A stretch of 64,000 bases of DNA from Corticium candelabrum (GCF_963422355.1 NC_085103.1:417682-481681), one strand, 5' to 3'. Shown: positions 26,811-39,739, numbered from the stretch's first letter. Notes: generated by a model not told the origin, from the letters alone. Program-made: numbers and translations.

Positions 26811-27283
26811 TACCATATTCGCCCGTAATAACGCTCTGGGCGTATAGAAAAGAAACCCTTTTTTTCTGGGCGTATACTAGGGCATGGGCGTTATTTTGGT
26901 CCTAGGCGTATGTATACATGGTCACTAAATGTTGTCGTCTGGCCAGTCATCATCTAACTAGATACTTGAAGACAGAAATACCACAAATGCTTGCAATTAT
27001 CCATTTGCAAGATCTAAGGTACTGGTATCCATTCAGCATCAACATACACGCAGACACTAACAGTATACACACGTGGTCGGGCCTGAAGCCCGTCAAGAGC
27101 ATCAGGGGCGGTAATTGCAACGAAGACATGAGTCTAGCGGCAAGCACTCTCACTCAACATTGACACCAGCTCATCAAACGCACACAGACGGAGACGAATG
27201 TTCTGCGGACCCATTTTGTTTTGTCTGCTCATACGGGCATGGGCGTTATTTCGGTATGGGCGTTATTACGGGCGAATACGGTA
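26811..27283. mobile_element. MITE with TACCRTATTCGCCCGTAATA ends
   Basis: Left end TACCATATTCGCCCGTAATA; right end reversed TACCGTATTCGCCCGTAATA, 19 of 20 matching, both followed by ACGC. Internal copies of GGGCGTTATT / GGGCGTAT sit near both ends. About 473 bp. Target duplication unclear because the flanks are TTA-rich. No transposase. Confidence 0.7.
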
Positions 27284-27289
27284 TTACTA

Positions 27290-28430
27290 ATTAGTAGACA
27301 ATCTGTTGACATCACTCATCACCATCTAGACGTGATCGCCTTGAAACACCCACAGCTCTGATGAGTGGTGCAGTGGTGATAGAGGAACTACGAAACAGTG
27401 ATGTAGAGTACGTAGACGTTTAGTGCTCACGAACAGAAAGTGTGGGGATGTTACTACAGTACAGTGTATACATCTGGGGACGGCAAAGACAGTGCGTACG
27501 CATCTGGCCTCAATTCTATGCATCTGGTGTTTTGCTTTCTGTGGGTTGTGCAAGAGACCTTCTCCGTGGTCATGACACCGTCTAGTTTGCTGGAATCTCG
27601 GTTGTAAGGTTTGATGCTAATATCCGCGGTGCCTAGTCGTATATTTGTGTAGTAGTGTCAAAGGTCGCGGTAAAGAATACGACAGTTCATTTCTAGTTCG
27701 ATATTTGCATATCCGGAGAGCATGGTCAGAGAATGCACTGCGAGCCCTTTGAGCGGAAGTGGGAACATGACGTTGCCCGGCTAACTCCAGACCGACGGTT
27801 TTCTCACCTTGTAAATAGCTAGTTTGCACAAGCTCATTGTGTACGTGTTACCCATCTACTCGACCGTCTGGTGTTACAGACACTTCAGTGTTGCCAACTG
27901 TCTGATACGGAGACTTACAGTGTACTGTAGCGTCGATGATCGAGGTCTTGCTATGACGCACTCTCGGTCTGGTTGCGTCTTCAATCAACAAGTCACAAGG
28001 AAACCTTGGGCAGATGTAGGGTCTAGGCTACGCAATCTACACCACCATTACGTCATGTGGGGTTTCCCTGTAATTATATTAGTGCCCATATCCGCGGTCT
28101 GCTTGATCTCCTCGTGGAAACGTCGGCTATTTTGAGTCTGGTGGGATATACCAAGCCATTAGCCTGTTTGGAAGTTTAGCGATTAGCATAATTAATACAT
28201 CCTGCCATGATGGTATTTATGCTGGAGATTTGGTGCCTGTCAGACAGTTCACTGGTAAAGCAGCTCCACTGACAATAGGAGATGAACGTGATTGGATTGA
28301 AGATACTGCTCAGTTGCCTTATTATCACTACATCTTGGATTAGTGCTGCTCCCGTTATGAAACAAAGTAAGATCTGTTTGACCACTCAGAGGCATTGTGA
28401 AATGTACTTAATTTAATTACTTTTTCTGCA
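27290..28430. other. 5' region of the serine protease gene; upstream exon not resolved
   Basis: The protease exon opens at a splice acceptor, so at least one upstream exon is needed. A frame at 28052-28134 (MWGFPVIILVPISAVCLISS) looks like a signal anchor and would suit a membrane-bound or secreted protease, but the only in-phase donor (GTCGGC) is poor. I leave the exon uncalled. Confidence 0.3.
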
Positions 28431-28431
28431 G

Positions 28432-29480
28432 GCGCCTACAGATACAAGTACTCACAACTGTTGCTTGTAGAGAAAGAATCAGACAGTCCACTGAGGACAG
28501 AAGAGTTAGAGACAGCAATAGCTAATGATAACTTTCATTCTCAACTGCAGACAGTTCTTGATGATTTCAAGTCCCAATTACAACTCATGTTTTCTAGTAA
28601 CAAGCAATCGGTTCAACCAAAGGAGAATGTAGAAGACAATGATACTCGTTTACCAGCTGGAACGTCTACATCTTTACCTCAAATTAAACGAGCAATATTT
28701 GGAGGCAGAGACACAAATTCTCCCATTCAGGATACTGAAGGCAAATCAGTCTGTCAAGATGAATGGACTGCGCCCTGGCAGGTCGGACTGATGCTTTTAA
28801 CTCCAGATAACCACACAAAACGTTGTGGTGGTGTGCTAGTTCACAAACGATGGGTCTTAACAGCAGCACACTGTCTTACCAACATGACTATGGTTCTAGC
28901 AATGGTTGGATCCAAGAACTATTTTAGTGGATTTCTTGAGGGCAAGGGCCAAGTTTTTCGTGTGACAAAAACCATTGTTCATGATGAATACACAGCAAGC
29001 AGTGACTCTCAACCACCACAACATGACATTGCTCTTCTGGAACTAGAAGCTGACGTTGTACTTGGATCTGACACTAATACTGCAGTCATCCCCAAGCGCA
29101 ATACTCCTCTTGTGAACTCTAATACTGAAATGGTTATTACAGGATGGGGCATTACCGAAAAAAGCCCATTGCAGCCAGAGGAGTTGTATTGTGCTAAAGT
29201 TCCTATTGTTGCAAGAGAAGACTGTGAAGAGGCTTACAAGAAGCAAGGCGTCAACATTCGCAACAGTCACCTATGTACTGGTTATGAATCTGGTGGTGTA
29301 GGTGCCTGTAATGGCGACAGTGGAGGAGGGTTGATGCATGTCGACTCAAACGGAAAGAACACGGTGATCGGACTCATTAGCTGGTCAAAGGGATGTGGTG
29401 AACATTATACTGTCTACACTGACGTTCAGAAACACAGACCTTGGATATTGCGTGAAGTTCCAGAATTAGGCAAGAAGTAA
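28432..29480 (+). CDS. chymotrypsin-fold (S1A) serine protease, terminal exon
   Basis: Secreted or membrane-tethered serine endopeptidase by family. The exon follows acceptor TTTTTCTGCAG and is open to a stop at 29478. Numbering from codon 28461: an N-terminal spacer of about 75 residues (acidic, Gln-rich, no domain), pro-region junction QIKR-A-IFGG at 74-82, His-137 in VLTAAHC, Asp-189 in HDIALLELE, Ser-287 in ACNGDSGGG, ITGWG at 226-230 and SWSKGCG at 307-313. The triad and the flanking cysteines are intact. Unusual points: the residue before IFGG is Ala after a Lys-Arg pair, so the new N-terminus may be AIFGG; the primary specificity position (six before the Ser) is Gly, not the Asp of trypsins, pointing to a chymotrypsin/elastase-like preference; GVYT is replaced by TVYT. 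No disabling change. Upstream exon(s) are missing from this call. Confidence 0.88.
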
Positions 29481-30027
29481 ATCAGTTCACCACGAACGTC
29501 TCTTATATGTTACTTTGAATACAAACTTTTGTATATAACATTATTTTTGACTTAGTGGTCACATGCTATTGTTATTTCTATTTGTTTACTATTGAATACT
29601 GTACAGATTTGATTATTTAAAGATTTATAGTATTTATTTATAACTATAACATGATTTACTTTGATAAAACCTCGCTAATCTTATATCTGAAGTTGTATGT
29701 GCAGCAGTCTATATCAGGGAGTGCGGTATAGCACTCCCTATGTAGGGATGCGAAGAATCTAAAATGGCGCCTCATACAAAACTATCCGAACCGGTGTAGC
29801 AGCGGATTTGTTCCGGGGCTCCTATTGCTATATGGGGCTACAGCCTACAGAAAAACACCTAACGCGCATGAATGTTACTACTCTAGTCAGGACCCCCTTT
29901 CAGAAATCTTTCCATTGTTAACAATGGCAGCGATGAATAGGATTGACACTAAAACAGTGAACAATGCGATGTAAAAATGACGAGCTAGGTAGAGTGTTAT
30001 CCGGGACCTGTTTACAAAAGACATACT

Positions 30028-32499
30028 GTACAGGGACTATTCTGTTCACGGGGACTATCCTGTTTACGTGGACTATTCTGTTCATATTTGCTCCTATTCT
30101 GTTCACCGGGGACTATCTTGTTCACGCAATTTGAACCCACGCTGGCGGGACTATCCTGTTTACGTGAACAGGATAGTCCCCGCTATAGCGTGGACTATTC
30201 TGTTCACCGGGGACTATCTTGTTCACAGGCGACTATCCTGTTCACGACGACTATTCTGCATGTTCACACTAACTATATGCATACAGTGTTCATGGCGACT
30301 ATTCTGTTCACAGGCGACTTATAATCCTGTTCACAGGTGACTATCCTGTTCAGTGAACAGGATAGTCCCCGGTGAACAGGATAGTCCCCACTATAGCGGG
30401 GACTATCTTGTTCACCGGGGACCATCCTGTTCACAGGCGACTATCCTGTTTACAGGCGACTATCCTGTTCACAGGCGCCTATCCTGTTCACAGGCGACTA
30501 TCCTGTTCACGACGACTATTCTGCATGTTCACACTAGCCATATGCATACAGTGTTCATGGCGACAATCCTGTTCACAGGCGACTGATAATCCTGTTCACA
30601 GGTGACAATCTTGTTCACGTTCACCAGGGACTATTCTGTTCACGGGGACTATCCTGTTCACGGCGACTATCGGCTACTATATATTCTGTTTACGGCGACT
30701 ATAGATCTGCATGTTCACTAGAGCTTCTGTTCACTAGCTAGACACTTTTGTTCATTGTCAACAGTCCCATCAATCCATACGCGCAACACTTACCGTACTA
30801 GCTCTTGCTCAATTTAGCTATCTAGCTACCTGCCTGTACGGTACGTGGCTGACAACACTACCATATCGTAGAATCTTCCAATGTGCTCAACTAAAGTGGT
30901 CCTCTCTGGTGTATACAGATCCTAGGAATGTGTATTACAACTAATAATTTTCTGATTGTCTGTGTGTGATTACGTAATTCCTAGATAAGTATGATATCTA
31001 TACTGTACAGTGTCTGTGACAGAAGGTTGGCGAGTGGTTGCAAGAAGCTAGTAAATTTACAGCAACTATAATGCAATTAATGCATAGTAAGTTAATTGCG
31101 TCAGTAAAGGGATCGATGGTTGTAAGCAAGCACCAGCAAGTCATCTAGGGTAGGGAAATTAATTGAAGATTGAGACTGTGATCTAGCATTACTATTTTCC
31201 TCATATACAAGAACAAAAACACATTTTATAATATCTATTTTGTGTGTGTCTGTGTGTGTCTCTGTGTAAATTTTAAATGTACAGTTCTGTATGTCCTTTA
31301 TTAACTGTGGATACTGTATGCCTTCAGCAGGCGTGAAAGAAATTCATACATATGAGTGCCATACTATAATACATTTCTATATCACACAGAAATTGCCATG
31401 CATCGATCGATCAATCTTAGATACAGATTCAAAAGAAGTCTAGTGTTTTGAGTGTGGGGGAGGTTGCATAGGCTATTGTGTTAAAAATGATGTCATAACT
31501 GCCGCCAAGTCATTGCCTACAATTCCTGTTGGACGTTTCTAGATGGGAAGACTGACTCAAATATACTTTTATGTTTTAACTTAACAGATGTATCAAAGTA
31601 GATAATGAGTAGTTATTTACAGCTACAATAGCATATAGTGCACAAGTTATATTTGAAATAGTGCACCGTTAATTAATTGGTTTTGAGACTAGACAGATTT
31701 TTCGTTGAATTAGTTAGGCTACAAATAAAGATTGGATAAAGAATCAATAAATGTTTTTGCAAAGTTACTGTTGATGTAATTCAAATAATTGTTGTGAACA
31801 GAATACGTGTAGTCGCCTGTGAACAGGATAGTCGCCATGAACACTGTATGCATATGGCTAGTGTGAACATGCAGAATAGTTGCGTAAACAGGATAGTCGC
31901 CTGTAAACAAGATAGTCGCCTGTGAACCAGATAGTCCCCGGTGAACAAGATAGTTCCCGCTATAGTGGGGACTATCCTGTTCACCGGAGGCTATCCACGT
32001 GAACAGGATAGTCCCCCGTGAACAGGACTATAAGTCGCCTGTGAACAGGATAGTTCCCTGTGAACAGGATAGTCCCCAGTGAACAAGATAGTCCTTGATA
32101 TCCTGTTCATGGGAGACTATTCTGTTCACGTGAACAGGATAGTCCCCGGTGAACAGGATTATAAGTTGCCTGTGAACAGGATAGTTGCCTGTGAACAGGA
32201 TAGTTGCCATGAACACTGTATGCATATGGCTAGTGTGAACATGCAGAATAGTCGTCGTGAACAGGATAGTTAGTCGCCTGTGAACAAGATAGTTGCCTGT
32301 GAACAGGATAGTCGCCTGTGAACAAGATAGTCCCTGGTGAACAGAATAGTCCACGCTATAGCGGAGACTATCCTGTTCACGTTAGGGTGGGTTCAAATTG
32401 CGTGAACAACATAGTCCCCGGTGAACAGAATAGGAGCAAATATGAACAGAATAGTCCACGTGAACAGGATAGTCCCCGTGAACAGAATAGTCCCTGTAC
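30028..32499. mobile_element. foldback element with ~19-bp tandem repeats in inverted arms
   Basis: The left arm (30028 to about 30700) is built from variants of the 19-bp unit ACAGGCGACTATCCTGTTC. The right arm (about 31795-32499) is the same array in reverse complement. The ends match: GTACAGGGACTATTCTGTTC at the left and the reverse complement at the right, then ATTTGCTCCTATTCTG and CGCAATTTGAACCCAC at corresponding distances in both arms. A non-repeat marker (CTATATGCATACAGTGTTCATG or near variant) appears twice in each arm. Flanks are ACATACT (30021-30027) and ACATGCT (32500-32506), a 7-bp duplication with one mismatch. The arms also contain local palindromes. There is no transposase. 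Confidence 0.8.
30710..31790. other. unique centre of the foldback element
   Basis: About 1.1 kb lacking the 19-bp unit and any open frame worth calling. No match to the other repeats in the window that I can see. Confidence 0.5.
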
Positions 32500-32519
32500 A
32501 CATGCTACATACTGCGTTA

Positions 32520-33062
32520 TTTGGTAAGCCAAGCTGATACACAAGTCAAGTCGAAAGTGTGGAGCCAGGTATTCATCATTGCATATATGTAAATTGGTTT
32601 ATGGATTGATTGCTGTTGATAGAGCTAATATCTATCTATCTCTATGGTTCTCCACATTTTGTATTATTCACGCAACAGCTCACTGCAGACTATAATCAAC
32701 AGCACACTACTCTCTCAACGCAACGCAATACACACACGCACTATCAGACTCCCACTCGTCACTGTACATGTACTCTAATTTATTAGACAAGACCAGATGC
32801 CATTACATATCTGATAGCTAGTATAGAGTTTGTGGATGCCTTCCAGTCTTGCCACTTTGAAGGTTATCCCGTCTAAGCCCACAGCAAAGAGCAGAATAAC
32901 TTTTAGTAGGGCAGTCAGTAACTTACTGCAACAGATTTCAGTTTGCTTATTTCAATCTACTGCAAGTATAATTTGCACTAATTAGTTTACGATTTGACAC
33001 TGAGTTTGACTTTTGGGATTTACCAACTTTGGCAGGGGACTGGTAATTGTTCTCTGAAATAA

Positions 33063-33107
<45 letters not shown>

Positions 33108-34750
33108 AGTGGAATTGTTTATTGGCTAAATAGCTGTAAGCAAGCTTGGCTGGAAGCAAGCTCTGCCAGACAAAAGAGCAATGGATGTACTGTACCTGTA
33201 TCTTTTGCAGTGCATCAGCTGTATTTCTTACCAGGTTGTGTAACTTTGTTAAACCAATCATAACTCTTTGAATTTTATTAGTGGCAATTAAACTTCTATG
33301 CAGCAATTGACTGCTTTGTCTACTGTATAGTGATTGCAAAGTTGAATATATGACTGAATGTTTTTCGGTGATGTATAACATGAAATACTATGAGACACTA
33401 ATATTAAGAATGCTGTTGTTGCTGGTGTTCAATGGTATGGATGTTAAATATTTTGTATATTAGCATTGTTAAGTTGTTAACTAAAATAATAGCAATCTAC
33501 ATCACAAATTTTTGATGTTTTGCAATATGAGACTGAGTAAAGGCATAATTATTACACAGGTTATTTCCTGGACAGTTTGGTAGGATTTCAGTTGTCTTCA
33601 TGTTAATTAAAATGTCCATGTTTTTTTTCCTTTTGTGGGACATAATAGATAAATATTTCTTAGTAGACAAATGTTCTACGAAAAATCTCTCTGGCGAAAC
33701 AATTTCATAGGAAATTATGTTCAAGAGAAGTGATGACCATTTCTACTTGTATTTTGTACACCTCTCTTTTGACTTATTATGGATTCTAGAATGCCAGATG
33801 ATAGTTACTCTATCTACAGTACAAAACATATCGTATTAAATATTTTGCATGCAGTTATCCCGATCTGTCAATCAATTATGCAAATGAAGTCAGTTATTAG
33901 ATTGGGGCAACATAGGTACAGCACTGGTTATAAACTTTGTTTTTCCCTTGGGTTCATCTTACACAATATGATGCAGATCAAACTGTCTATCATGGGAAGA
34001 GATCTAGACTACTTTTGACCTGATTAGGATTTTTAATTAACATATACTATACTATACGCAGCTGTGATTGTAGATTTATGTGTATGTGTAAGTTGTTGTT
34101 GTTCAGAGGTTACTCACATACAGTGGAATTTTGATAAATAAATTGTGGGAGACACTAGAATTTTGTAATAAGTGAACACATCCGGATTGTTGTTGCACAT
34201 TCAGGACATCAAAACTAAATTCATCATATCAAGAATTGATTACATTGAGGTTTGCTATAGCAAACTCCACTGTATCCTTGTGCTGTTTATAGAAATATTA
34301 TCTACCTATAAGTTGGCAGTGGCTGCTGGTGCTTCCCATTTGGGTGTACAATATACACAATAGATGTATGTATATGCATATACACTCAACACATTATACA
34401 AGTGCCAAAGATACCTTTCTTTGAAAGTAGACCTATGTGGCTCAAGAATAGAGTTTATGAAGTATTCTGAAACACTGTTGACTGTAAGTGCTACAGGTTG
34501 TGATAACATAAAATTAAGTCCAGATATTGATCAATTTCTAAGCATGCCGTTCCCAAAGCACTGAAGGTTAACAGAATGACCTATACTGGCAACAGCATGT
34601 CAACTTGGTTATTGATAGGGACTTTAGAACTTCACGATGTCAAGTTTGCTGTAAACAATATGCAACAGGAGTTGTATTAAACCTGAAACGGTGCTTATGA
34701 GTCTTGGGCTGACTTCATGATTACATTCAATGAACAGACAACATTACATT
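32520..34750. other. no gene recognised; (TA)n at 33066-33104
   Basis: AT-rich sequence. Short frames on both strands lack domains, splice support or conserved motifs. Confidence 0.4.
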
Positions 34751-34757
34751 AATATAG

Positions 34758-35148
34758 CTATTGTAACCCATAAAAGATCTGTCTACCATGCTTATAGAAT
34801 TGTTCCTTCATGTCACGTATCCGAGCACACAGATCATCTAGTTGAGAGCTGCTAAGGTAAATGTATTGTTTGCCATATTTATAAATAGGAGTTTGGTATT
34901 GTTGCCCGCACCTGCACCAATACCTGAGCAAAGCTGCTGCAGGTACAAGGTACATGTCAGGCATTGTATGTTTTGCAGCAAAGCTGTTGAAGTCAATGTG
35001 TAGGTTGTTTGTAACAAGCACAAAATCACCCACAGTTTTTAAATGAGGCTTGTTGACAATTAATGCATCTGTAATCCATCCACAGAGCAACAAGTAAGTC
35101 AATACTAAGCCAGCACTCTTTTTCTTCTATTGGATGTTCTCTGAGCTG

Positions 35149-35216
<68 letters not shown>

Positions 35217-36061
35217 GTGCTCAGCAGCAAAGTGACAAAAAGTCAGTTGTCATTCTTATCTTGTTGCTCACACTCACTTGAGCAAAAGTGTACATAAAAA
35301 TGACAAGTTCTTTTTGAAAGTGTAAAGACCACTTTCAGAAATTGTAGCAACAAGGTACAAATGACAAAATTGTTTGGTCTACCATATTTGTAATGTGTGA
35401 ATATGTGTGTTGTTAGTGTGTTGTTGGACTGACACACATTCCAAATGATGTCTACAAAATTATAATATAACTTACTATGGTATCATCATCATCTTCTGCC
35501 TTCCATTCTTCAAAGGTTGCCATAACCGCAATAGAGAAGTGTTAAACAGGTCACGTTCCAAAGTTTCTTCATCGATTTCCTTGATTCTTGTGTCCCCACC
35601 TTTGAAGTCTGTAGCTTTTACTTGTTGATGTAACTGTATGCTGTCACTATCAAGAGCATGAGTACTGATGTGTTTATCCGATAGCGGAACAACCTGTTTG
35701 AATCACACTAAGTGAAAACATGATCATATGACATCAATTAACAGAACTGATAATACTTGTAAATTTTTTCTTGTTGGTGTTACACTATAAATAAGTACCA
35801 TACATAATTGCAACACGTCCATTGCAGCAACTTCATATAACTATATACTGACTAACCAGGTATGATTGTCACTGACATCATCATGTACAAGTAAAATATC
35901 TGCACACAGATTGATGTTGTATGTTGCAAAAGACAATACATATTGCTAAATTAACCAACCATTCTTCTGCAACAGACTTCTTGGCGAATCTCTTTCTGTT
36001 GATTTGTCATCTATAATTTCTACATCACCTATCAAGACATCCAGGGAATCTATTTTACTAT
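34758..36061 (-). CDS. possible exons of an unknown minus-strand gene
   Basis: Three minus-strand stretches have coding-like composition. Exon-like 36061-35960 (acceptor TTTTTAG, donor GTTGGT) encodes DSKIDSLDVLIGDVEIIDDK... . Stretch 35693-35480 after acceptor CAAACAG encodes VVPLSDKHISTHALDSDSIQ...KEIDEETLERDLFN. Frame 35102-34758 encodes QLDDLCARIRDMKEQFYKHG at its end. No domain is recognised and the phases of the first two do not join directly. They lie downstream of the GPY/F-OTU gene on the same strand and could be part of the same element. A (TA)n block at 35153-35212 interrupts the region. Confidence 0.25.
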
Positions 36062-36183
36062 CTAAAAATTGTAGTGACACACTTTACTCACTGTTGTTGT
36101 CTGCTTGTGTTTTCCTTGCAGTTGAAGTCAGTTTCCAAGAGCTGTACATTCAAGATTCAAAGCTCAAGGTTTAGTGTTCATGC

Positions 36184-36295
<112 letters not shown>

Positions 36296-37706
36296 TTATA
36301 TAATTATGTAGGTTCTTAATTACTCCATTTGCACTAGCAACTTTTGAACTGGGCCAGTGTACTGATGGGCAGGGTTCCTGTGTGAATTTGTCAGTTAGTG
36401 TAAAAAGAAGAAGACCAGGTTGCCACTGACATACGGAACCATCTAAGAATAACTGATAAAGCGTCCTTGCTTGGTTTGAAAGTTGCTAGTGTCAGTGGGG
36501 TATATGTCCACAACAATTATTTTGTACCAGTGTGAATCTTTCTTGAGACAAATTATGTTGTCAATCCATGATCTTGCTAATGACATGTGGCACTAATACG
36601 GAAAATGTAGTGAAGAAAATTAGGCTGTTTGTAGTGTGCAAAACACATGAACAACATACTTCTTTGAAGTTGTATGAGAGCCTCATCATTTGATAGAGTG
36701 CATGCTGTTGTAGAAAGTTAAGCATACAGACAACAGGTGTATCTTCATGGCATTGGAGCTGCTTAATTACCATACATATGAAAACACCACAATCTGCTTT
36801 ATTGGTTTGAATTGGGAAATCCTATGCATAACAGAAAATGTAAGTCTTCCTAAAACAACAAATTTATATATGCTGACTCTTAGAGAGAATCCGGCTATGC
36901 AAGGCCACTTGCCTGATACACTGAACTTCCATTTTGCTGCTTCACATCGTAAGAACTCTCTGTCAAACAAGAGTTTTGTGTCAATAATTAGCACAGGTTA
37001 TCTAAGTTCATTGCAACGCTATACCGAATGCGTGCTACAACTGTATAATTGGTTTGGTTTGGTTGAAATGAATCAAGGTACTTGATTTCAGCTCTCTTGA
37101 TGTCCAGAACCTACAAGGTAGCAAGTGTATGAATTTCCTGTCATGTGTACAAATAATGAAGTTTACCACAATTGTCCAGTGACCAGGAAGATGAACTGGT
37201 ATAGTAACAACGTCCTGTCACAAAAGTGTTATGTAAAAGTCAATGTATACAAAAAATTAAAGGGAATGGCAACAGGTATCAGAAAGCCTACTTTATGCCA
37301 TTTCCACCAAAGTGGTCTCTTGCCATCACGACACAAACTCAGGGACATGTAGAGAAAAGTATTATATGAGAATACTCGAAATCCCTGCGATACCAGCTAT
37401 TTCAATATTTTTCAATTACTGCAGTGACTAATCATTTTACCGGATGGCATAATGATATTGTAATTTTTTGAAGAAAAGCATTGATAACCTGGCAACACCA
37501 TCCATTTCTGTTGTGTTGCTCACCATAGACACAAAGCCATGCATAAATTACTTAATTAATTTCTTACTTTATCATTCACCCAGTTGTTTGGGCACAGACT
37601 ACACAATTCTGCAGCTCTCAACTTCTGGCCATCATCACCGTAGGCAACAACACTGTTTGGTGCTGTGCCTTCCCAGATTTCATCCACCTAGAGATTATTT
37701 GAAGTG

Positions 37707-39739
37707 CTATTTTGGTCTTATCTTTGAAAGTTCTACCTGCTCTTGTTGTTCTCTCGTCAAAAACAGACACTTTGGACCACTGGCATGGTGTTCCTGTTCA
37801 ATTGAGATAATTGTATCGCCAATTATGACATCATTTGGTGGAGTATAGGGCAAAGACAGACAGAGTTTGTCTGCAGTATGTATGGTCTGTGACATTTGCG
37901 ATGGCGCTACACTTTGATCTTCCAAGAGCAGTGTATTTCTCTGTACTCTCACTTGAATTACTGAACAAAATTGATGTTGTTATTTGGATGTCTTTAATTA
38001 ATTAAAGGAGCATTCCGGAATTATGCGCTAGCTGCTGGCTTTGCCTTTGCTCTACTAACAGGAAATATATACTAACCAAGTTGGGTATCTGGGCACTATC
38101 TCAGAGCAAACGCGGCAGATGTACATTCAGAACGTTTAAAAACATAAAAACTGACGGGGGCTCTTTCAAGAATTTTGTCCACCAAGTGAAGCGGTTTTTG
38201 CACGCCATCAGATATGCAGTTGTCCAGAATGCTCCTTTAATGTGATATTTAATATACCTGGATGTGCCAACAATCTTCTCACCAGCTATTGGAACAAAAC
38301 AAAATTTTTGTTTAAGTGTTTAGTTAGCTATCAAAATTCAGCATTAGACAAGTACCATCACAAATACCGAGACTCTCATAGTGATTCTCGGCATAGTGCC
38401 CCAGAATTAGAAGTGTCTCATGACGTGCTTTGTAGCCATTTGGTTCAATGATGATGTCAAAATGGTCATCAGTACCAGATACACTGCTAAGTATTCGAAT
38501 GTCATGGGATAATGATGTTCCTAGTGCCATCACTGCAAGGTGATCACCCCATGTCCTGTTTGAGTAAGATTATCTAAGTAGCTTTTCCAATCTCTGCCAG
38601 CTACAAAATTGGCCATGTCTAGAGGTTGACCAACTGAATCCTGCATCAACAACTTGATTAATACGTGCTGTCCAACACTGATGGAAGAACATTGGTAATG
38701 ACTTACAACAAATTGGTGATCTCTAAGACAAGTTACTGCTAGGTCACACAGTTCACTGTGGCTGAGCTTGTTGTTAGAATCAACTCGCTGCAGTTGGTCT
38801 GCTACTGCATGAAATAGACAGTTTCCATCGGTGGGCATTTGCCTTCTAAATGTTAGACCAGACAGCCGAATTCTTTTTTTTGAGTCGACCGCTATTTTCC
38901 GTGATCTTTTGTATGTCTAAACATAATTGTTGAAGTGATAACTTCAGTTCTGAACTTTACTGGGAAGATTACAACTTAAAATTATTTACCGTACCTACTG
39001 AAGAAGTAATTCTTGCAGATGAGAATAGTCTGGTCATTTTTCGTTTCTTTGCTAACTCCTCATTTTGAGAGCAAAATCTTTTACCCACTGATGTAAATTT
39101 ACTCTCTGAAACACAGTACATGTACCAAATTTCTTTTTATGTTTTCAAAAAATCTTGCTATTAATTTAACAAATGTAAGCGCTTATGGTGATACAGTGTG
39201 CAATATTATCATATTCTGCATTGTCAGAAGAAAGTATGTTCTATTATCGCAGTTAATTAATTAGTTTGTTTCACACATGGAGATGGTACATTTCAATGTA
39301 CTAACATGCCTTTTGTAAAGTAGAGATAATGCTCTTTCCTACAAAAAATTAGATATACCTGATGATATAGAAGGTTGGCTAAATTCCTGTCGTTGATGGA
39401 ACGGTTTAAGTCTCGTGGCACTGTATAGGGTTTTACATATAGCGCTGTCATTCTGCTTTCTCACATAATATCTGCCTTTGCCAGCTCTCTCGGCAATCTC
39501 ATATGAGCCTTTCCAACTCTGCTCATACTTGCTTCCTTTACGAGAAAGTTTTTTGGTGTTCTGTAGTAGAACATTGTCATCAACCTGCTCACACATCAAC
39601 ATTATTTATTAAACCATAACGTTTCTGAATGAAGGATTGCATTAACAAATCACCTTGTATTCTTCTTTTTTATGTCTGGCGTCATACTGCTGTATCTGTT
39701 GTTTTTGTGCTTCTAAGATGTTTTTCTTCACATTGGTGT
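37707..39739 (-). pseudogene. Ginger-like transposon gene: integrase GPY/F tail plus OTU protease domain
   Basis: Spliced minus-strand exons, in order. About 39739-39654: NVKKNILEAQKQQIQQYDARHKKEEYK, donor GTGATT. 39584-39359: VDDNVLLQNTKKLSRKGSKYEQ..., with the GPY/F-like module SWKGSYEIAERAGKGRYYV and RLKPFH. 39105-38995: basic RLFSSAR segment. About 38916-38356: an OTU cysteine-protease domain with MPTDGNCLFHAVADQL (Asp and catalytic Cys) and, at its end, LGHYAENHYESL (catalytic His). 37960-37707: acidic C-terminal exon, in phase, stop after KIRPK. Donors and acceptors are mostly canonical. A one-base loss near 38553 shifts frame inside the OTU domain (GRDWKSYLDNLTQTG / WGDHLAVMALGTS). The integrase core upstream is missing; a palindromic element lies at 39.78-40.11 kb. 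GPY/F after integrase plus OTU fits Ginger-type transposons. A domesticated relative is possible but unsupported. Confidence 0.65.
38006..38236. mobile_element. MITE with TTAA duplication, in an intron of the OTU gene
   Basis: Flanked by TTAA (38002-38005 and 38237-38240). Ends: AGGAGCATTCCGGAATTATG at the left; the right end reversed reads AGGAGCATTCTGGACAACTG. 231 bp, non-coding. It sits between the OTU exon and the last exon, and so did not itself break the coding sequence. Confidence 0.75.

Noticed and set aside
28052..28134. Signal-anchor exon of the serine protease (MWGFPVIILVPISAVCLISS)
   Set aside because: No good in-phase donor site; kept only as a suggestion.
30028..32499. Repeat array as a CRISPR or satellite
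   Set aside because: Units are adjacent with no unique spacers, and the arrays are inverted with matching ends, favouring a foldback element.
36747..37085. 112-codon plus frame
   Set aside because: No domain, and the minus strand holds equally open frames; likely chance in AT-rich DNA.
38020..38230. Conserved regulatory element inside the OTU gene
   Set aside because: TTAA flanks and matching AGGAGCATTC ends show it is a MITE.
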